Shown piece by piece: positions 1 to 8,505 of a stretch of 64,000 bases of DNA. Position 1 is the stretch's first letter, and every line of letters starts with the position of its first letter. The stretch is taken from positions 24,563-88,562 of the forward strand of contig JAIQFP010000019.1 in NCBI GenBank assembly GCA_020073165.1. The letters run 5' to 3'. The notes below the pieces were generated by a model. That model worked only from the letters and a program-made list of their open reading frames with translations. It did no database searches and was not told the origin of the DNA. This DNA comes from Terriglobia bacterium (GTDB lineage Bacteria > Acidobacteriota > Terriglobia > Terriglobales > Acidobacteriaceae). Both the position numbers and the translations under genes were made by a program.

Positions 1-1
1 G

Positions 2-295
2 CGATTGCTTGAGACCTCCTCCCACGCTCGCCACGTTTTCCACCAGTACGTAATTCGCGCTGAACGGCGCGATGAACTGCGCAAGTTCCTCACCGGCCGC
101 AAAATCGGCACCGAGATCTACTATCCCCTGCCGCTCCATCTGCAACCCTGCTTCGCCTATCTGGGACACCGCGAGGGAGATCTTCCCGAGTCGGAGCGGG
201 CCGCGCGCGAAGTCATCGCCCTTCCGATGTTTCCGGAGTTGACCAGGGACGAGCAACAGTGGGTGGTGGAGTCGATCGCGGAATTCTATTCCTGA
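2..295 (+). CDS. DegT/DnrJ/EryC1-family aminotransferase, C-terminal fragment
   Basis: This is the last 97 or so residues of a PLP-dependent sugar aminotransferase of the DegT/DnrJ/EryC1/StrS family; the N-terminal part, including the PLP lysine, lies before the window. The visible part has the family's usual C-terminal blocks: a HVFHQYVIR strand, an RDELRKFL helix, [16 protein letters not shown], then [18 protein letters not shown]. The family transfers amino groups to keto-sugars for surface polysaccharide or antibiotic sugar synthesis; which sugar is used cannot be told from this fragment. The frame is open to the window edge, so no start is called. The stop codon lies at the edge of a tandem GTTTCAA-type array. 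Confidence 0.85.
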   Translation, partial: RLLETSSHARHVFHQYVIRAERRDELRKFLTGRKIGTEIYYPLPLHLQPCFAYLGHREGDLPESERAAREVIALPMFPELTRDEQQWVVESIAEFYS

Positions 296-370
296 GGTTT
301 CAAGTTTCCAGGTTTCAACGCTTCAAGGTCATTCGCAACTTTGAAAGCTCGTAACTCTGGAACCTCGCCC
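293..370. repeat. degenerate GTTTCAAG tandem array with hairpin potential
   Basis: Directly from the stop codon of the aminotransferase there are about four imperfect 8-9 nt units (GTTTCAAG, TTTCCAG, GTTTCAAC, GCTTCAAG). After a short spacer comes a partly complementary stretch ending in GGAACCTC, which can pair with the GAGGTTTC at the stop codon. A second short run of the same motif is at about 10384-10402. It lies between convergent genes and may act as a terminator-like hairpin, but there is no T-run. Confidence 0.5.
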
Positions 371-371
371 G

Positions 372-1403
372 CTATCTGTGCCGGGCGCGGGACCTCGCTT
401 TGGCGGGCGCTTCCTTCCGCTCTCCCGGCGCCAGCACTCTGCGCACAATCGGCGTATTCAGCTTGTACTTGCGCTCCTGTACGTTGCCGTTGTCATCCTT
501 CACGCGCAGCACGAACACCGGCAGCATGCCCTCTTTGTCGAAGTTCTCCTGGGCCACCGTCACCGGCAGCATCCCGTTCAGGTTGTGTTCGCGGTAGGCG
601 GTTTCGTAACGATGCCGCTTCACGTTCCAAGTGAAGATCCGAATCTGGTTGTAGTCAAAGGGCATGCCATCTTTGGGCTCGGTCAGCATCACCAGATACT
701 GTGGAACCTTCTTGCCTCCGTCGTTCACCTCGTCCAGCACAAAGAAGGCAACGATGCGCTGTCCTTCGGCATATTGCGCGATCTCCAGCGGCACGTCGAG
801 ATCCACCATGCGCGCCAGCATCCAGCCGACATGTCCCGAGGAATCGCGAATCAGCCACCAGTCTTCCAGGATGGGCTTGGGTGCTTCTTTGTTCTTGTCA
901 TCCGCGTTGGCTGCGGGACGGACTGGGGCGCCGGGGAGGGTCTTCTCGCTCGCGGCGCGCTTCAGCAGCGCAACCTTCGAGCCCTGGTTCAGTTGGTAGA
1001 GATGCTCCGCGTCCCGCGCCGGATCAAGATGGATGTTGGTGTCAGTACGCGTCGTTCCGGAGGCCTGCAGCGGGGAGTTTTGCTCGGCCTGCGCCAGCTT
1101 CTGAAAGGCGTCAAACACCTGCTGGGTGATGAGGTAGCGCTGCTCCATCCAGCCGTCGGCGCCGCTTTCGGTGCGCACATGCACGAACCGCCGGTCGCGT
1201 TCCAGCACCTGCACCCGCTCGCCGTTTTTCACCACCCCGACCTTGGTGTAAACGGTGGCTACCCGGTCGCGCAGAATCGCTTGCGGCGCGGCAACGTACG
1301 CCGCCTCCTGCTTGCCGCGACTCCGCCCGCAGGCAACAGACATCAAGACCGCCGCAAGAAGTAGCGGCCAGCCACACGCCCAGGATCGCCTGCCAGCTTT
1401 CAT
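372..1403 (-). CDS. SH3-domain lipoprotein, envelope-located
   Basis: A predicted lipoprotein of 343 residues. The start chosen is the ATG at 1403 (MKAGRRSW), because longer versions run into the upstream phosphofructokinase gene; the signal peptide then has a hydrophobic core followed by a lipobox-like SVAC. Mature residues roughly 20-90 resemble a bacterial SH3 (SH3b) domain (VATVYTKVGVVKNGERVQVLERDRRFVHVRTESGADGWM), and a second SH3-like block with GHVGWM follows. The remainder is a charged beta-rich domain ending in a basic tail. SH3b domains usually bind peptidoglycan or peptides; the actual ligand is unknown. It is co-directional with pfkA, 35 nt away, so it may be in the same transcript. 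Confidence 0.75.
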   Translation of the reverse strand: MKAGRRSWACGWPLLLAAVLMSVACGRSRGKQEAAYVAAPQAILRDRVATVYTKVGVVKNGERVQVLERDRRFVHVRTESGADGWMEQRYLITQQVFDAFQKLAQAEQNSPLQASGTTRTDTNIHLDPARDAEHLYQLNQGSKVALLKRAASEKTLPGAPVRPAANADDKNKEAPKPILEDWWLIRDSSGHVGWMLARMVDLDVPLEIAQYAEGQRIVAFFVLDEVNDGGKKVPQYLVMLTEPKDGMPFDYNQIRIFTWNVKRHRYETAYREHNLNGMLPVTVAQENFDKEGMLPVFVLRVKDDNGNVQERKYKLNTPIVRRVLAPGERKEAPAKARSRARHR

Positions 1404-1438
1404 GGGGACCACAGAACAATATAGCGCAGGAGCAGTCG

Positions 1439-2503
1439 TCAGTCGCCGAAGCATATGCCCAGAGAGCGCGCGGTGCACACCAGGTCGGCATGGGGATCCA
1501 CAATCTTCAGTTGCCCGATGGCGTCGGCAATGTCGACGGCCTCAATGCGGGCGTTGCGCAGGCACACCATTTTGCCGAAACCGCCTTGGGCAATCAGGTC
1601 CACCGCCGCCACGCCAAAGCGAGTGGCCAGAATGCGATCAAAGGGGGAGGGCGAGCCACCGCGCTGGATGTGCCCCAGCACACTGACCCGCACTTCCTTG
1701 TGCGCCGCCAGGGCAATGGCGTCACCCACCAGGTTGCCCACGGAGCCGCCGCGGGAGAGCTGCTTCAGTTCCCGCGGCAGTTGGATGCCTTCCGCCACCA
1801 CCGCAATCGTGAAGCGCTTGCCGTAGGCTTCGCGCTCGACGATGTGTCGGCAGATGCGGTCCACGCTGAAAGGAATCTCTGGAATCAAAATGAGGTGGGC
1901 TCCGCCGGCCACCCCGGCGTGCAGCGCGATCCATCCCGCATCGCGCCCCATGACCTCCACCACCATCACGCGATGGTGCGATTCGGCCGTGGTGTGGATT
2001 TTGTCAATGGCGTCAGTAGCAGTGTGCACCGCAGTGTCGAAGCCGAACGTGGTTTCGGTGGCGGAAAGGTCGTTGTCGATGGTCTTGGGAACACCGACCA
2101 GTTTCATTCCCTTCTCGAGCAATTCCAGCGCAATCTTCTGCGAGCCGTCGCCGCCGATCACAATCACGGCATCAATGCCGAGCTTCGTCGCATTGGCGAT
2201 CACATCGGCAGAAATATCGCGGATGACTTCCTTGCCGTTGTCTACAGTCCGGTACTTGAAGGGATTGCCGCGATTGGTGGTACCCAGAATCGTTCCACCG
2301 CGGGGCAGGATGCCGCTGACATTCTTGAGTGTGAGTTCGCGCGACTTCTCCGGCCAGATCAGGCCATCAAAGCCGTCGGGAATGCCGATCACCTTCCACT
2401 TGTATTTCAGGAAAGCGCACTTGACCGCGGCGCGGATGACGGCGTTCAGCCCGGGAGCATCTCCACCCCCGGTGCAGATGCCGATGCAGCGAATGTCCGC
2501 CAT
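1439..2503 (-). CDS. pfkA: 6-phosphofructokinase with mixed ATP/PPi-type active site
   Basis: Phosphorylates fructose 6-phosphate at C1, the committed step of glycolysis. The 354-residue protein has the family blocks: the nucleotide loop GGGDAPGLN (12-20), GGDGS (117-121), the catalytic PKTIDND block (139-145), and VMGRDAGW (184-191). Gly120 is the residue that permits ATP use in classical enzymes (E. coli Gly104), whereas Lys140 is the residue typical of PPi-dependent enzymes (E. coli Gly124). Such Gly/Lys combinations are known in group III and trypanosomatid enzymes, many of them ATP-dependent, so ATP is the better guess for the phosphoryl donor. ATG start at 2503. The SH3 lipoprotein gene follows in the same direction. 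Confidence 0.93.
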   Translation of the reverse strand: MADIRCIGICTGGGDAPGLNAVIRAAVKCAFLKYKWKVIGIPDGFDGLIWPEKSRELTLKNVSGILPRGGTILGTTNRGNPFKYRTVDNGKEVIRDISADVIANATKLGIDAVIVIGGDGSQKIALELLEKGMKLVGVPKTIDNDLSATETTFGFDTAVHTATDAIDKIHTTAESHHRVMVVEVMGRDAGWIALHAGVAGGAHLILIPEIPFSVDRICRHIVEREAYGKRFTIAVVAEGIQLPRELKQLSRGGSVGNLVGDAIALAAHKEVRVSVLGHIQRGGSPSPFDRILATRFGVAAVDLIAQGGFGKMVCLRNARIEAVDIADAIGQLKIVDPHADLVCTARSLGICFGD

Positions 2504-2657
2504 GATGAATTAGCCTGCCACCCTTCTGCCGTTCACGGTGGCAACTATCCACAATATCGCGAGACAAACCGCGATGAAACGTGACGAGTGGTCGTACTGG
2601 AAAAGTGAATGGAGACACGCGGGCAGTGTCCCCGCCCAAAAAGGCTATGTGGATCGG

Positions 2658-3323
2658 CTAATCAAGAATCAACTGCGCGGTAGCCGTGAATGTGATAGTG
2701 TCCGGCGTCCAGGTTGCGGTGACCGTGTAGGTGCCAGGGACCGCTGAGCCCGTCGTGGTCACGGTCATCGGAATAGTCCCTTGGGAGGCGGTAATCTCAG
2801 CAGCGATGGCTCCGGTGCTATCGGTAACCTTCCAGGTGACAACTCCGGACACGTTCAGGTCGGGCATGCCCGTAATCGACGCGAAGCAATCGTAAGTGGT
2901 TGATCCGCCCGGGGCAGTAATGGTCTGGCTGCTGGGATCCACTCTGATGCCCGTCACATTGCCCGGATTGACCGTTACAGTCGCAGTACCACTAATGGCG
3001 TTCGCAGTTGCCGTGATTGTCACCGGACTAGAGGTAATGCCCGCTCCCGTCACCAGGCCGCCCGTGCTGATGGGCACGTTGGTGGTGTCGGCACTTGACC
3101 AGAAAACACCGCCGGTCAGGGTCTTGCGACTGCCGTCGTCGTAGGTTCCAGTGGCAGTCATCTGCAGTTGGGTGCCTAGCTGGATTTGAGCGCTGGGCGG
3201 GCCCACGGTGACGGTAGTCAACTGGGGGTTCACAAAAAAACCGGTACAACCCGCGGCCACGGCCAGCAACCCCAGAGCCGTAAGCGCAGCCAGCAGTTCG
3301 AGTTTTCGCTTGGTCCTCGGCAT
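2658..3323 (-). CDS. Ig-like-domain (BIG2-type) lipoprotein
   Basis: A 221-residue exported protein. The ATG at 3323 (MPRTKRKLELL) gives a proper lipoprotein signal: basic n-region, leucine/alanine core and the lipobox VAAGC. The rest is threonine- and valine-rich beta sequence with two Ig-like repeats. The first carries IQLGTQLQMTATGTYDDGS and a VFWSSAD block, both typical of bacterial Ig-like group 2 domains; the second contains VTWKVTD and ends in a YTVTATW strand. Proteins of this kind are abundant in acidobacteria and sit on the cell surface or outer membrane. No enzyme motif is visible. A longer TTG/ATG-initiated version upstream would destroy the signal peptide and is rejected. Confidence 0.75.
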   Translation of the reverse strand: MPRTKRKLELLAALTALGLLAVAAGCTGFFVNPQLTTVTVGPPSAQIQLGTQLQMTATGTYDDGSRKTLTGGVFWSSADTTNVPISTGGLVTGAGITSSPVTITATANAISGTATVTVNPGNVTGIRVDPSSQTITAPGGSTTYDCFASITGMPDLNVSGVVTWKVTDSTGAIAAEITASQGTIPMTVTTTGSAVPGTYTVTATWTPDTITFTATAQLILD

Positions 3324-3681
3324 GGTTCGAAACCCCGGCAGACGCACGTTCAGCAGTACTCGCAAGCGGCGCGCTTCAATTGTAGCAGAGCACAAAAAGG
3401 ATCGACGTACCCCTGTGTGTACCTGCACGGATCGCGCTGCTGCCTGTCAGGAACGCGCCGGTCCATAACCCTTGCAAGAAATTTCGTCGGCTCCCGTCTC
3501 CGAGCATGCAGGCATCTGAGTGATCCGCAGGGCCCGAAGGATGGAGTAGGCACCCCACTGTGCTACTGCGCGCACGGTCCTTCGCCCGGCTAACGCCGGT
3601 CTCAGGATGACGCCGGGGGGATTGGCACCACTCGGCTATCTCAGCGATTGAGGGGTTCTACTGACCACTGACGACCGACGA
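3324..3681. other. 358-nt non-coding region with imperfect palindromic repeat
   Basis: No credible gene is seen. Positions 3529-3617 hold an imperfect palindrome (CCGAAGGAT ... GTCCTTCGCCC ... CAGGATGAC) that belongs to the dispersed CCTTCG/CAGGATGAC repeat family also found near 4250, 11031 and 40875. Positions 3658-3684 hold a CTGACGA-type tandem array that contains the stop codon of the DUF2203 gene. Confidence 0.5.
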
Positions 3682-4116
3682 CTAATTCGTCTTTTTCGCC
3701 CGCGCGATGCGCTCGTCGATCGGCTTGCGGCCGGCGAAGCCTTCGGTCTCGCCGTGCCAGTGCGTGATTTCCTTTTCACCCAGCTTCCAGCAGAGCAGGA
3801 CCGTGCGCCCATCCACCATGCAAGGGAAATCGAGCAGGCCTATGTCGAGGTCTTTGACCTGAACCCCGATGGCGTCGATTTCCGCCATGGCATCCTTCAC
3901 CCGCTGGATGGTTTTCTCGCGCTCCGCCTTGCGCCGCGCCACCTGCACGATGTTGACCAGTAGGCCGCCAGCCAGGAAGACCCGGTGAGCGAGTTCCTGG
4001 AACTCGGCATCCACGGCTTCGATCAGCTTCTTGCCATCAATAGCGGTGCGGAGCAGGGACTCAAGAACGGGCAAGAGACTCTGGGCTTCTTGCAACGTGA
4101 AAGTGCGATCGGGCAT
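3682..4116 (-). CDS. DUF2203 family protein
   Basis: A 144-residue soluble protein matching the DUF2203 pattern: an N-terminal FTLQEAQSLLPVLESLL helix, a long charged helical middle section, then the conserved end block with DIGLLDFPCMVDGRTVLLCWKLGE and WHGETEGFAGRKP. The function of the family is not known. The ATG at 4116 puts the conserved FTLQEAQ near the N-terminus; an in-frame ATG at 4131 is an alternative and neither has a strong ribosome-binding site. Its TAG stop lies inside a short CTGACGA-type array. Neighbours are an Ig-like lipoprotein and a divergently transcribed PilZ gene. Confidence 0.8.
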   Translation of the reverse strand: MPDRTFTLQEAQSLLPVLESLLRTAIDGKKLIEAVDAEFQELAHRVFLAGGLLVNIVQVARRKAEREKTIQRVKDAMAEIDAIGVQVKDLDIGLLDFPCMVDGRTVLLCWKLGEKEITHWHGETEGFAGRKPIDERIARAKKTN

Positions 4117-4460
4117 ATGGAGTAATTTCATTCTACCGCATCTGTTTCTGGAGAACTGGATCAACACAGAACCCTGGTGTTGGTGCGGTTTACCTACCCT
4201 CCTGACGGCGTCATCCCGACACCCGGCGCCGTTCAGCCGGGTGAGGGCCTGCCCTGAGCGAAGCCGAAGGGGATCTCGCGCGTGGCGGCAAGGCTGTGAG
4301 CGCTGGCAGAGAGAAAGCACCGGCCAGATCTTGCGCCAACTGCAGCTTCGCCACCATTTCTAAGACCGTTCTAATGAAAACGGAAAAGTAACCGTTACTG
4401 CGCAGTACGTTCGGGCCATTTCAGGGGCGCAAGACCAGCCATACAATTCGGTGTAAGCAG
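4117..4460. other. 344-nt divergent intergenic region with dispersed repeat
   Basis: Between the divergent DUF2203 and PilZ genes. About 4246-4277 contains a CCCTGAGCGAAGCCGAAGGGGATCT-like imperfect palindrome of the dispersed CCTTCG/CAGGATGAC family. A -10-like TACAAT lies at 4442-4447. I see no additional gene. Confidence 0.5.
4442..4447 (+). promoter_or_regulatory. -10-like TACAAT before the PilZ gene
   Basis: TACAAT is 13 nt upstream of the ATG at 4461. Transcription would begin about 6 nt before the start codon, and no Shine-Dalgarno sequence is visible there. No good -35 is seen. Confidence 0.4.
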
Positions 4461-5024
4461 ATGCCAGAAGCCGCACAACCCGAGCCGCCAATGAGCACCG
4501 GAGAACGCCGCCGCAGTCCACGCTACGGTTGCAGTGGTCCGGCGCAAATCACGAGCCTTCCCTGGGAGGGGGCGCTGCTTTGGGGCAGGTTGTGCAACCT
4601 GGGCTTCGGCGGATGTTACATCGAAACCATTTTCCCGCTGGAGTGTGGAGCCCAGACCGAGATCGTGCTGCGCGTGAACGGGTTGTCGATGCGTGCCATC
4701 GGACAAGTACGCGCGGCTCGTGACCGCTCCGGAATCGGCATGGAGTTCGTTCGCATGAGTGCGGGCGCCTACAGCACTCTGACTGAACTGATGGAGGAGT
4801 TGGACAGGTTCAGAGCCGTGGTGCGCGCTCCCAGACCGGCAGGTCGGGACGAGATCTTGCAGAGGGCTCTGAAGAGCGTGTGCCTGCCCGCGCCGAGCCG
4901 AAGCATTCCGGTTGTCGGTGTAGTTGTGCCGGCGTTGCCCGGGGAAGCCACTGCGGCATTGCAGCGCCGATTGCGATCCTGGGACCTGTTCCGGGCGAAT
5001 CCGCCGCTCGATATTTTTGTCTGA
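4461..5024 (+). CDS. PilZ-domain protein, probable c-di-GMP receptor
   Basis: A 187-residue protein with a PilZ domain at about residues 12-110. It has the arginine cluster (RRRSPRY), the second motif in the form NLGFGGCYIET in place of the usual [D/N]xSxxG, and the GIGMEF strand that closes the barrel. The second motif therefore has Phe-Gly instead of Ser, so c-di-GMP affinity may be altered. The C-terminal 75 residues are Pro/Arg-rich and not recognised. It probably links cyclic-di-GMP levels to surface or motility behaviour; an HD-GYP gene near 55.2 kb may degrade the same messenger. ATG at 4461; an in-frame ATG at 4491 is possible. Confidence 0.75.
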   Translation: MPEAAQPEPPMSTGERRRSPRYGCSGPAQITSLPWEGALLWGRLCNLGFGGCYIETIFPLECGAQTEIVLRVNGLSMRAIGQVRAARDRSGIGMEFVRMSAGAYSTLTELMEELDRFRAVVRAPRPAGRDEILQRALKSVCLPAPSRSIPVVGVVVPALPGEATAALQRRLRSWDLFRANPPLDIFV

Positions 5025-5041
5025 GCAGGTGTCAAAGCCCC

Positions 5042-5062
5042 GGGCAGGTGAGACACCTGCCC
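5042..5062. terminator. 9-bp perfect hairpin between convergent genes
   Basis: GGGCAGGTG (5042-5050), a 3-nt AGA loop and CACCTGCCC (5054-5062) form a strong perfect stem between the convergent PilZ and nadA genes. There is no U-run on either strand, so it may be a bidirectional, factor-assisted terminator or simply a dispersed hairpin. Confidence 0.45.
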
Positions 5063-5100
5063 CTACGTGACTCTGCCAGCGACCAGCGACCAACGACTGC

Positions 5101-6213
5101 CTACTGAATCTCCAGCATCCGATCCAGCGCCACCCGCGCCCAGTGCTTGACGTCGTCTTTCACTTTGATCCGGTTCACCACGTTGCCGTCCACCAGGTTT
5201 TCCAGCGCCCAGCACAGATGCTGGGGCGAGATGCGGAACATGGTGGTGCACAAGCAGCCGGAGTCGTCGAGCGTGATGACCCTCTTTGCTTCCGTGGCAA
5301 ACTCCTTGCCCATGCGGTTGACCAGGTGAATCTCCGTGCCCACGGCGAACATGGTGCCGGCGGGGGCGGTGCGAATCATCTTTAGCAGGCCTTCGGTGGA
5401 GCCGATACCGTCGGCCCTCTGACAAACTTCCCAGCGGCATTCGGGATGCACAATCACGCGAATGTCCGGATACTTGGAGCGCACGTTGTCCACGTGTTCA
5501 GGCAAAAAGCGCTGGTGCACCGAGCAGTGCCCTTTCCACAGAATGATACGGGCAGTTTTCAGACGCTCGGGCGTGAGGCCGCCGTTGATCAGGTAAGGGT
5601 CCCAGACCACCATCTCATTCAGCGGGATGCCCATGGCGTAGCCGGAATTGCGGCCCAGGTGTTGGTCGGGTAGGAAGAGAACCTTGGAATTCTTGGCGAA
5701 GCCCCACTTGAACGCCGCACCCGCATTCGAAGAGGTGCAAACCACGCCGCCCCGCTCCCCGCAAAAAGCTTTGATCGCAGCAGTCGAGTTCATGTAGGTG
5801 ATGGGCGTAATGCCTTCGCCGGCGTCATTGGTCAGCCCGGCGGCCACCAGATGCTCCCAGCAATCTTCGACCTGCGTGATCTCCGCCATGTCGGCCATGG
5901 AGCAGCCGGCGTTGAGATCAGGAAGAATGGTCGACTGGCCCGCGTGGCTGAGAATGTCGGCGCTCTCCGCCATGAAGTGCACGCCGCAGAAGACGATGTA
6001 CTTGCCCGCGGCCGCGGCTGCCAGTTGCGCAAGCTTGTAAGAGTCGCCGCGGAAATCGGCGAAGCGGATCACTTCATCGCGCTGGTAGTGATGTCCCAGG
6101 ACCACGCAATCCCGGCCCAGGGCTTCCCGGGCGGAGGCGATGCGATCGTCCATGGTGTGATCAGGCAGGACGAGATAATTTTCCAGACTGCAAACTTCTG
6201 TAGCCGTTCCCAA
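5101..6213 (-). CDS. nadA: quinolinate synthase NadA
   Basis: Condenses iminoaspartate with dihydroxyacetone phosphate to quinolinate in de novo NAD synthesis. At 370 residues it is the usual length. Visible signatures are GHHYQRDEVIRFADFRGDS, FCGVHFMAESADIL, the CTSSNA block, HPECRWEV and the C-terminal DDSGCLCTTMF; these supply the cysteines of the [4Fe-4S] cluster. The only start giving the complete conserved N-terminus is TTG at 6213: the frame closes six codons upstream and the next ATG (6153) would remove a conserved segment. No nadB or nadC is adjacent. The TAG stop falls in a GCGACCA-type tandem array, and a hairpin lies in the leader (6325-6358). Confidence 0.95.
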   Translation of the reverse strand: MGTATEVCSLENYLVLPDHTMDDRIASAREALGRDCVVLGHHYQRDEVIRFADFRGDSYKLAQLAAAAAGKYIVFCGVHFMAESADILSHAGQSTILPDLNAGCSMADMAEITQVEDCWEHLVAAGLTNDAGEGITPITYMNSTAAIKAFCGERGGVVCTSSNAGAAFKWGFAKNSKVLFLPDQHLGRNSGYAMGIPLNEMVVWDPYLINGGLTPERLKTARIILWKGHCSVHQRFLPEHVDNVRSKYPDIRVIVHPECRWEVCQRADGIGSTEGLLKMIRTAPAGTMFAVGTEIHLVNRMGKEFATEAKRVITLDDSGCLCTTMFRISPQHLCWALENLVDGNVVNRIKVKDDVKHWARVALDRMLEIQ

Positions 6214-6532
6214 TGTCGTAACTCGCTTTCAGTTCCGGATACGCGAAAGCCGGCAGCAATAAACACTGCCCAATGCCAATCGCTCATACCGGAACGGGGA
6301 TGTTGAAAGCCTCCCAGCGGCTCAGCCGGTTCACTGCACCTCGCGGTGCCCAACCGGCGGGGATGTTGTAGCCACTGTTACTTCCTTACCACTATTTGGA
6401 TGCTCAGAGGCGGTGAGAAGCGTCGCTTTTTTCGACCAAAGTCACAGCCGGTGGTGACCTGAGTACCCAGCCCTATTGTGCACTGCCGGAAGTGCGGAGC
6501 GCAAGGTGGTTGTCCAGGGGCGCCCGCTAGCC
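6214..6532. other. 319-nt intergenic region upstream of nadA with nested hairpin
   Basis: On the nadA side, 6325-6358 folds as GCCGGTT ... GCACC-tcgc-GGTGC ... AACCGGC, a 7-bp outer and 5-bp inner stem separated by a small internal loop, about 110-145 nt before the nadA start. A smaller GCACT/AGTGC hairpin is at about 6479-6494. No gene is seen. Confidence 0.4.
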
Positions 6533-8380
6533 TCATAAGTCCAACAATTGGATTGAGCTGTATTTCCTTTTCAGAACATCTATCAAAGCTCGGAATTCGG
6601 CATGGGATCCCAAGCCTGCCAGAGCCGGATCACGCTCGAAGAACGGCCAGCAGGCAAAACCGGTATTCACGCTCCGTTCGAGCCACGCCAAGGCTTCTCC
6701 GGTTTCGCCCAGAAGCGCATGGATGCCCGCGATCTGGTAGTAGGTGTGGTGGGAATGTCCAAAAGATCGCGGCGCTCCGCAAGCCCGCCGTACGCAGTCT
6801 AGGGCGGGTTCGACCTCTCCGCGAAACGCATGCAGCAACCCTTGCAGGCTGATGACCAGGGGTTCGTCAGAAAGGCGTTGACCAGCCTCAGCCACCCCTT
6901 TGGCCGCGGATTCCAGGTCGCCGCTGAGCAAGGCGCATAGGGGCCGATAGTAGAGCGGGTAGATGTGTCCGGGACTTTCGCGCAACCACAGATCGATCTC
7001 GCGAAGGGCCTCCGGGTATTGGCCGCTGAAAATGTAAGCGTACGCGATCGCGTGACCTGCCTGATGATGCGGCTGCAAACGCCGCCCTCGCTCATAGAAG
7101 ATCTCCGCTTCCTCCAAGCGTCCGATGTGGCAGCAGATTGTTCCCAGCCGGTTGTGCGCGTGCTGCACGTTCGGGTGCAGCGCCAGCGCACGTTGCAATT
7201 CGGCGATGGCCTCAAGGTGGGCAAAGTTCCGCGCCGGGCTCCAGAGAATGTAGGCTCGCGCCAGATGTCCTTCCGCGAGGTCTGGATCGAGTTCCAGGGC
7301 CCGCTGGCAATGGTGCTCGGCCTTTTCCAGCCACACCGGGCTCGAATCAGACTCGAAATGCTTGACGGCGCACACATAAGAAAGCACCGCATGGGCAAGA
7401 GCCAGGTCAGGGTCGCGGGCAAGGGCTGCCGTGAGCTGCTCGATGGCTTGATCTCTGGTCGTAGGATCGTCCGACGAGCTGTGACGCAGGCCTTGCATTA
7501 GCTCGCTGTAGGCAGACGGGTCGGCGCTGTAACGATCACGGCTCCGTGGAGCGGCAGAACGGAACCGGAGCTTCAGCACTTCCGCCACGCGCGCCCCCAT
7601 CTGGTCCTGAACCTCGAAGATATTCTCCAGGCGGAAATCGTATTTCTCGCTGAAGGCAATCTTCTTAACCTCGGCGTCAAAGACCTGGATGGACACGCGC
7701 CACTGCGGACCGAGCTGTTGGATATTGCCTTGCAGGACGTAATGAACGCCGAGCTCGCGGCCAGTCTGCGCGGGGTCGCTGCTCCCTGCGTACCTCAAGA
7801 TCGTAGCCGTGGGCAAGACGATCAGGTTCTCCAGGTTGGCCAGCGTGGTGATGAGGGCATCGGCGAAGCCCAGCGAAAGCGGGCCTCCTTCTTCCCCGCT
7901 GTTCAGGAAGTGAAAGGGCAGCACCGCAATCGAGGACTGCCGTGAAGAGACAGCAGACGGCTGCTGGACCCGCGAAGCGGGGACATCTTCTCTGAGTGGA
8001 ACGATCAAACGGTAGCCCCGGCGGGGCAGTGTCTCAATGAAGCGCGGCGACTCGGCAGAGTCACCCAAGGCTTCGCGCAACCGGACCACGGCTTTGTTGA
8101 GGCCGCGGTCGAAATCCACGTATGTGTTCCTGGGCCAAAGCTCTTGCCGCAGTTCCTCGCGCGTGATGATCTCTCCCGGACGTTCCACCAGGAGTTTCAG
8201 CACCTGCAAGGGCTGCTGCTGCAGCTTGATCCTCAGGCCAGACTTTCGCAGTTCGCCGGAGCGAAGGTCCAGTTCGAACGTCCCGAAGCGTACTGGGGTT
8301 TGAGTTGAGATGGAAGCCACCAAGCTTACCCGCCCTTGAGGCGCCAGTCTAGCATCTCTGACTGGGGAATGCGTGGCCAC
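6533..8380 (-). CDS. winged-helix (CadC/OmpR-type) regulator fused to TPR repeats
   Basis: A 615-residue regulator. The N-terminal 110 residues form an OmpR/CadC-like DNA-binding domain (FGTFELDLRSGELRKSG, PLQVLKLLVERPGEIITREELRQELWP, the DRGLNKAVVRLREALGD recognition segment and RRGYRLIVPL). A middle domain of about 150 residues resembles the adenylate-cyclase-associated/TolB-like part of such proteins (IAVLPFHFLNSG, FADALITTL, GRELGVHYVLQGNIQQLG). From about residue 270 the sequence is helical TPR repeats (AEGHLARAYILW, HAHNRLGTICCHIGRLEEAEIFYERG). There is no transmembrane helix, unlike E. coli CadC. GTG at 8380 is the longest start; GTG/TTG codons near MASIST are possible. It is divergent from the cupin gene. 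Confidence 0.85.
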   Translation of the reverse strand: MATHSPVRDARLAPQGRVSLVASISTQTPVRFGTFELDLRSGELRKSGLRIKLQQQPLQVLKLLVERPGEIITREELRQELWPRNTYVDFDRGLNKAVVRLREALGDSAESPRFIETLPRRGYRLIVPLREDVPASRVQQPSAVSSRQSSIAVLPFHFLNSGEEGGPLSLGFADALITTLANLENLIVLPTATILRYAGSSDPAQTGRELGVHYVLQGNIQQLGPQWRVSIQVFDAEVKKIAFSEKYDFRLENIFEVQDQMGARVAEVLKLRFRSAAPRSRDRYSADPSAYSELMQGLRHSSSDDPTTRDQAIEQLTAALARDPDLALAHAVLSYVCAVKHFESDSSPVWLEKAEHHCQRALELDPDLAEGHLARAYILWSPARNFAHLEAIAELQRALALHPNVQHAHNRLGTICCHIGRLEEAEIFYERGRRLQPHHQAGHAIAYAYIFSGQYPEALREIDLWLRESPGHIYPLYYRPLCALLSGDLESAAKGVAEAGQRLSDEPLVISLQGLLHAFRGEVEPALDCVRRACGAPRSFGHSHHTYYQIAGIHALLGETGEALAWLERSVNTGFACWPFFERDPALAGLGSHAEFRALIDVLKRKYSSIQLLDL

Positions 8381-8505
8381 GGGGGCCGTGTTATCAGTGG
8401 CTTATCCGGGAACAATCATGTCCCATACGGGTGTATTGCGCGCAACGCTGGTCTGCGTCAGAGTGGGCGTGCGTTATGATCGTCAACTCATCAGGAGACA
8501 ACTTA

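Noticed and set aside
6420..6440. Possible terminator at GTCG-CTTTTTT-CGAC
   Set aside because: Only a 4-bp stem with the T-run in the loop; not a credible intrinsic terminator.
8373..8505. Longer start for the cupin gene at 8373
   Set aside because: It would put about 44 residues before the signal peptide; the ATG at 8506 with AGGAG is far better.
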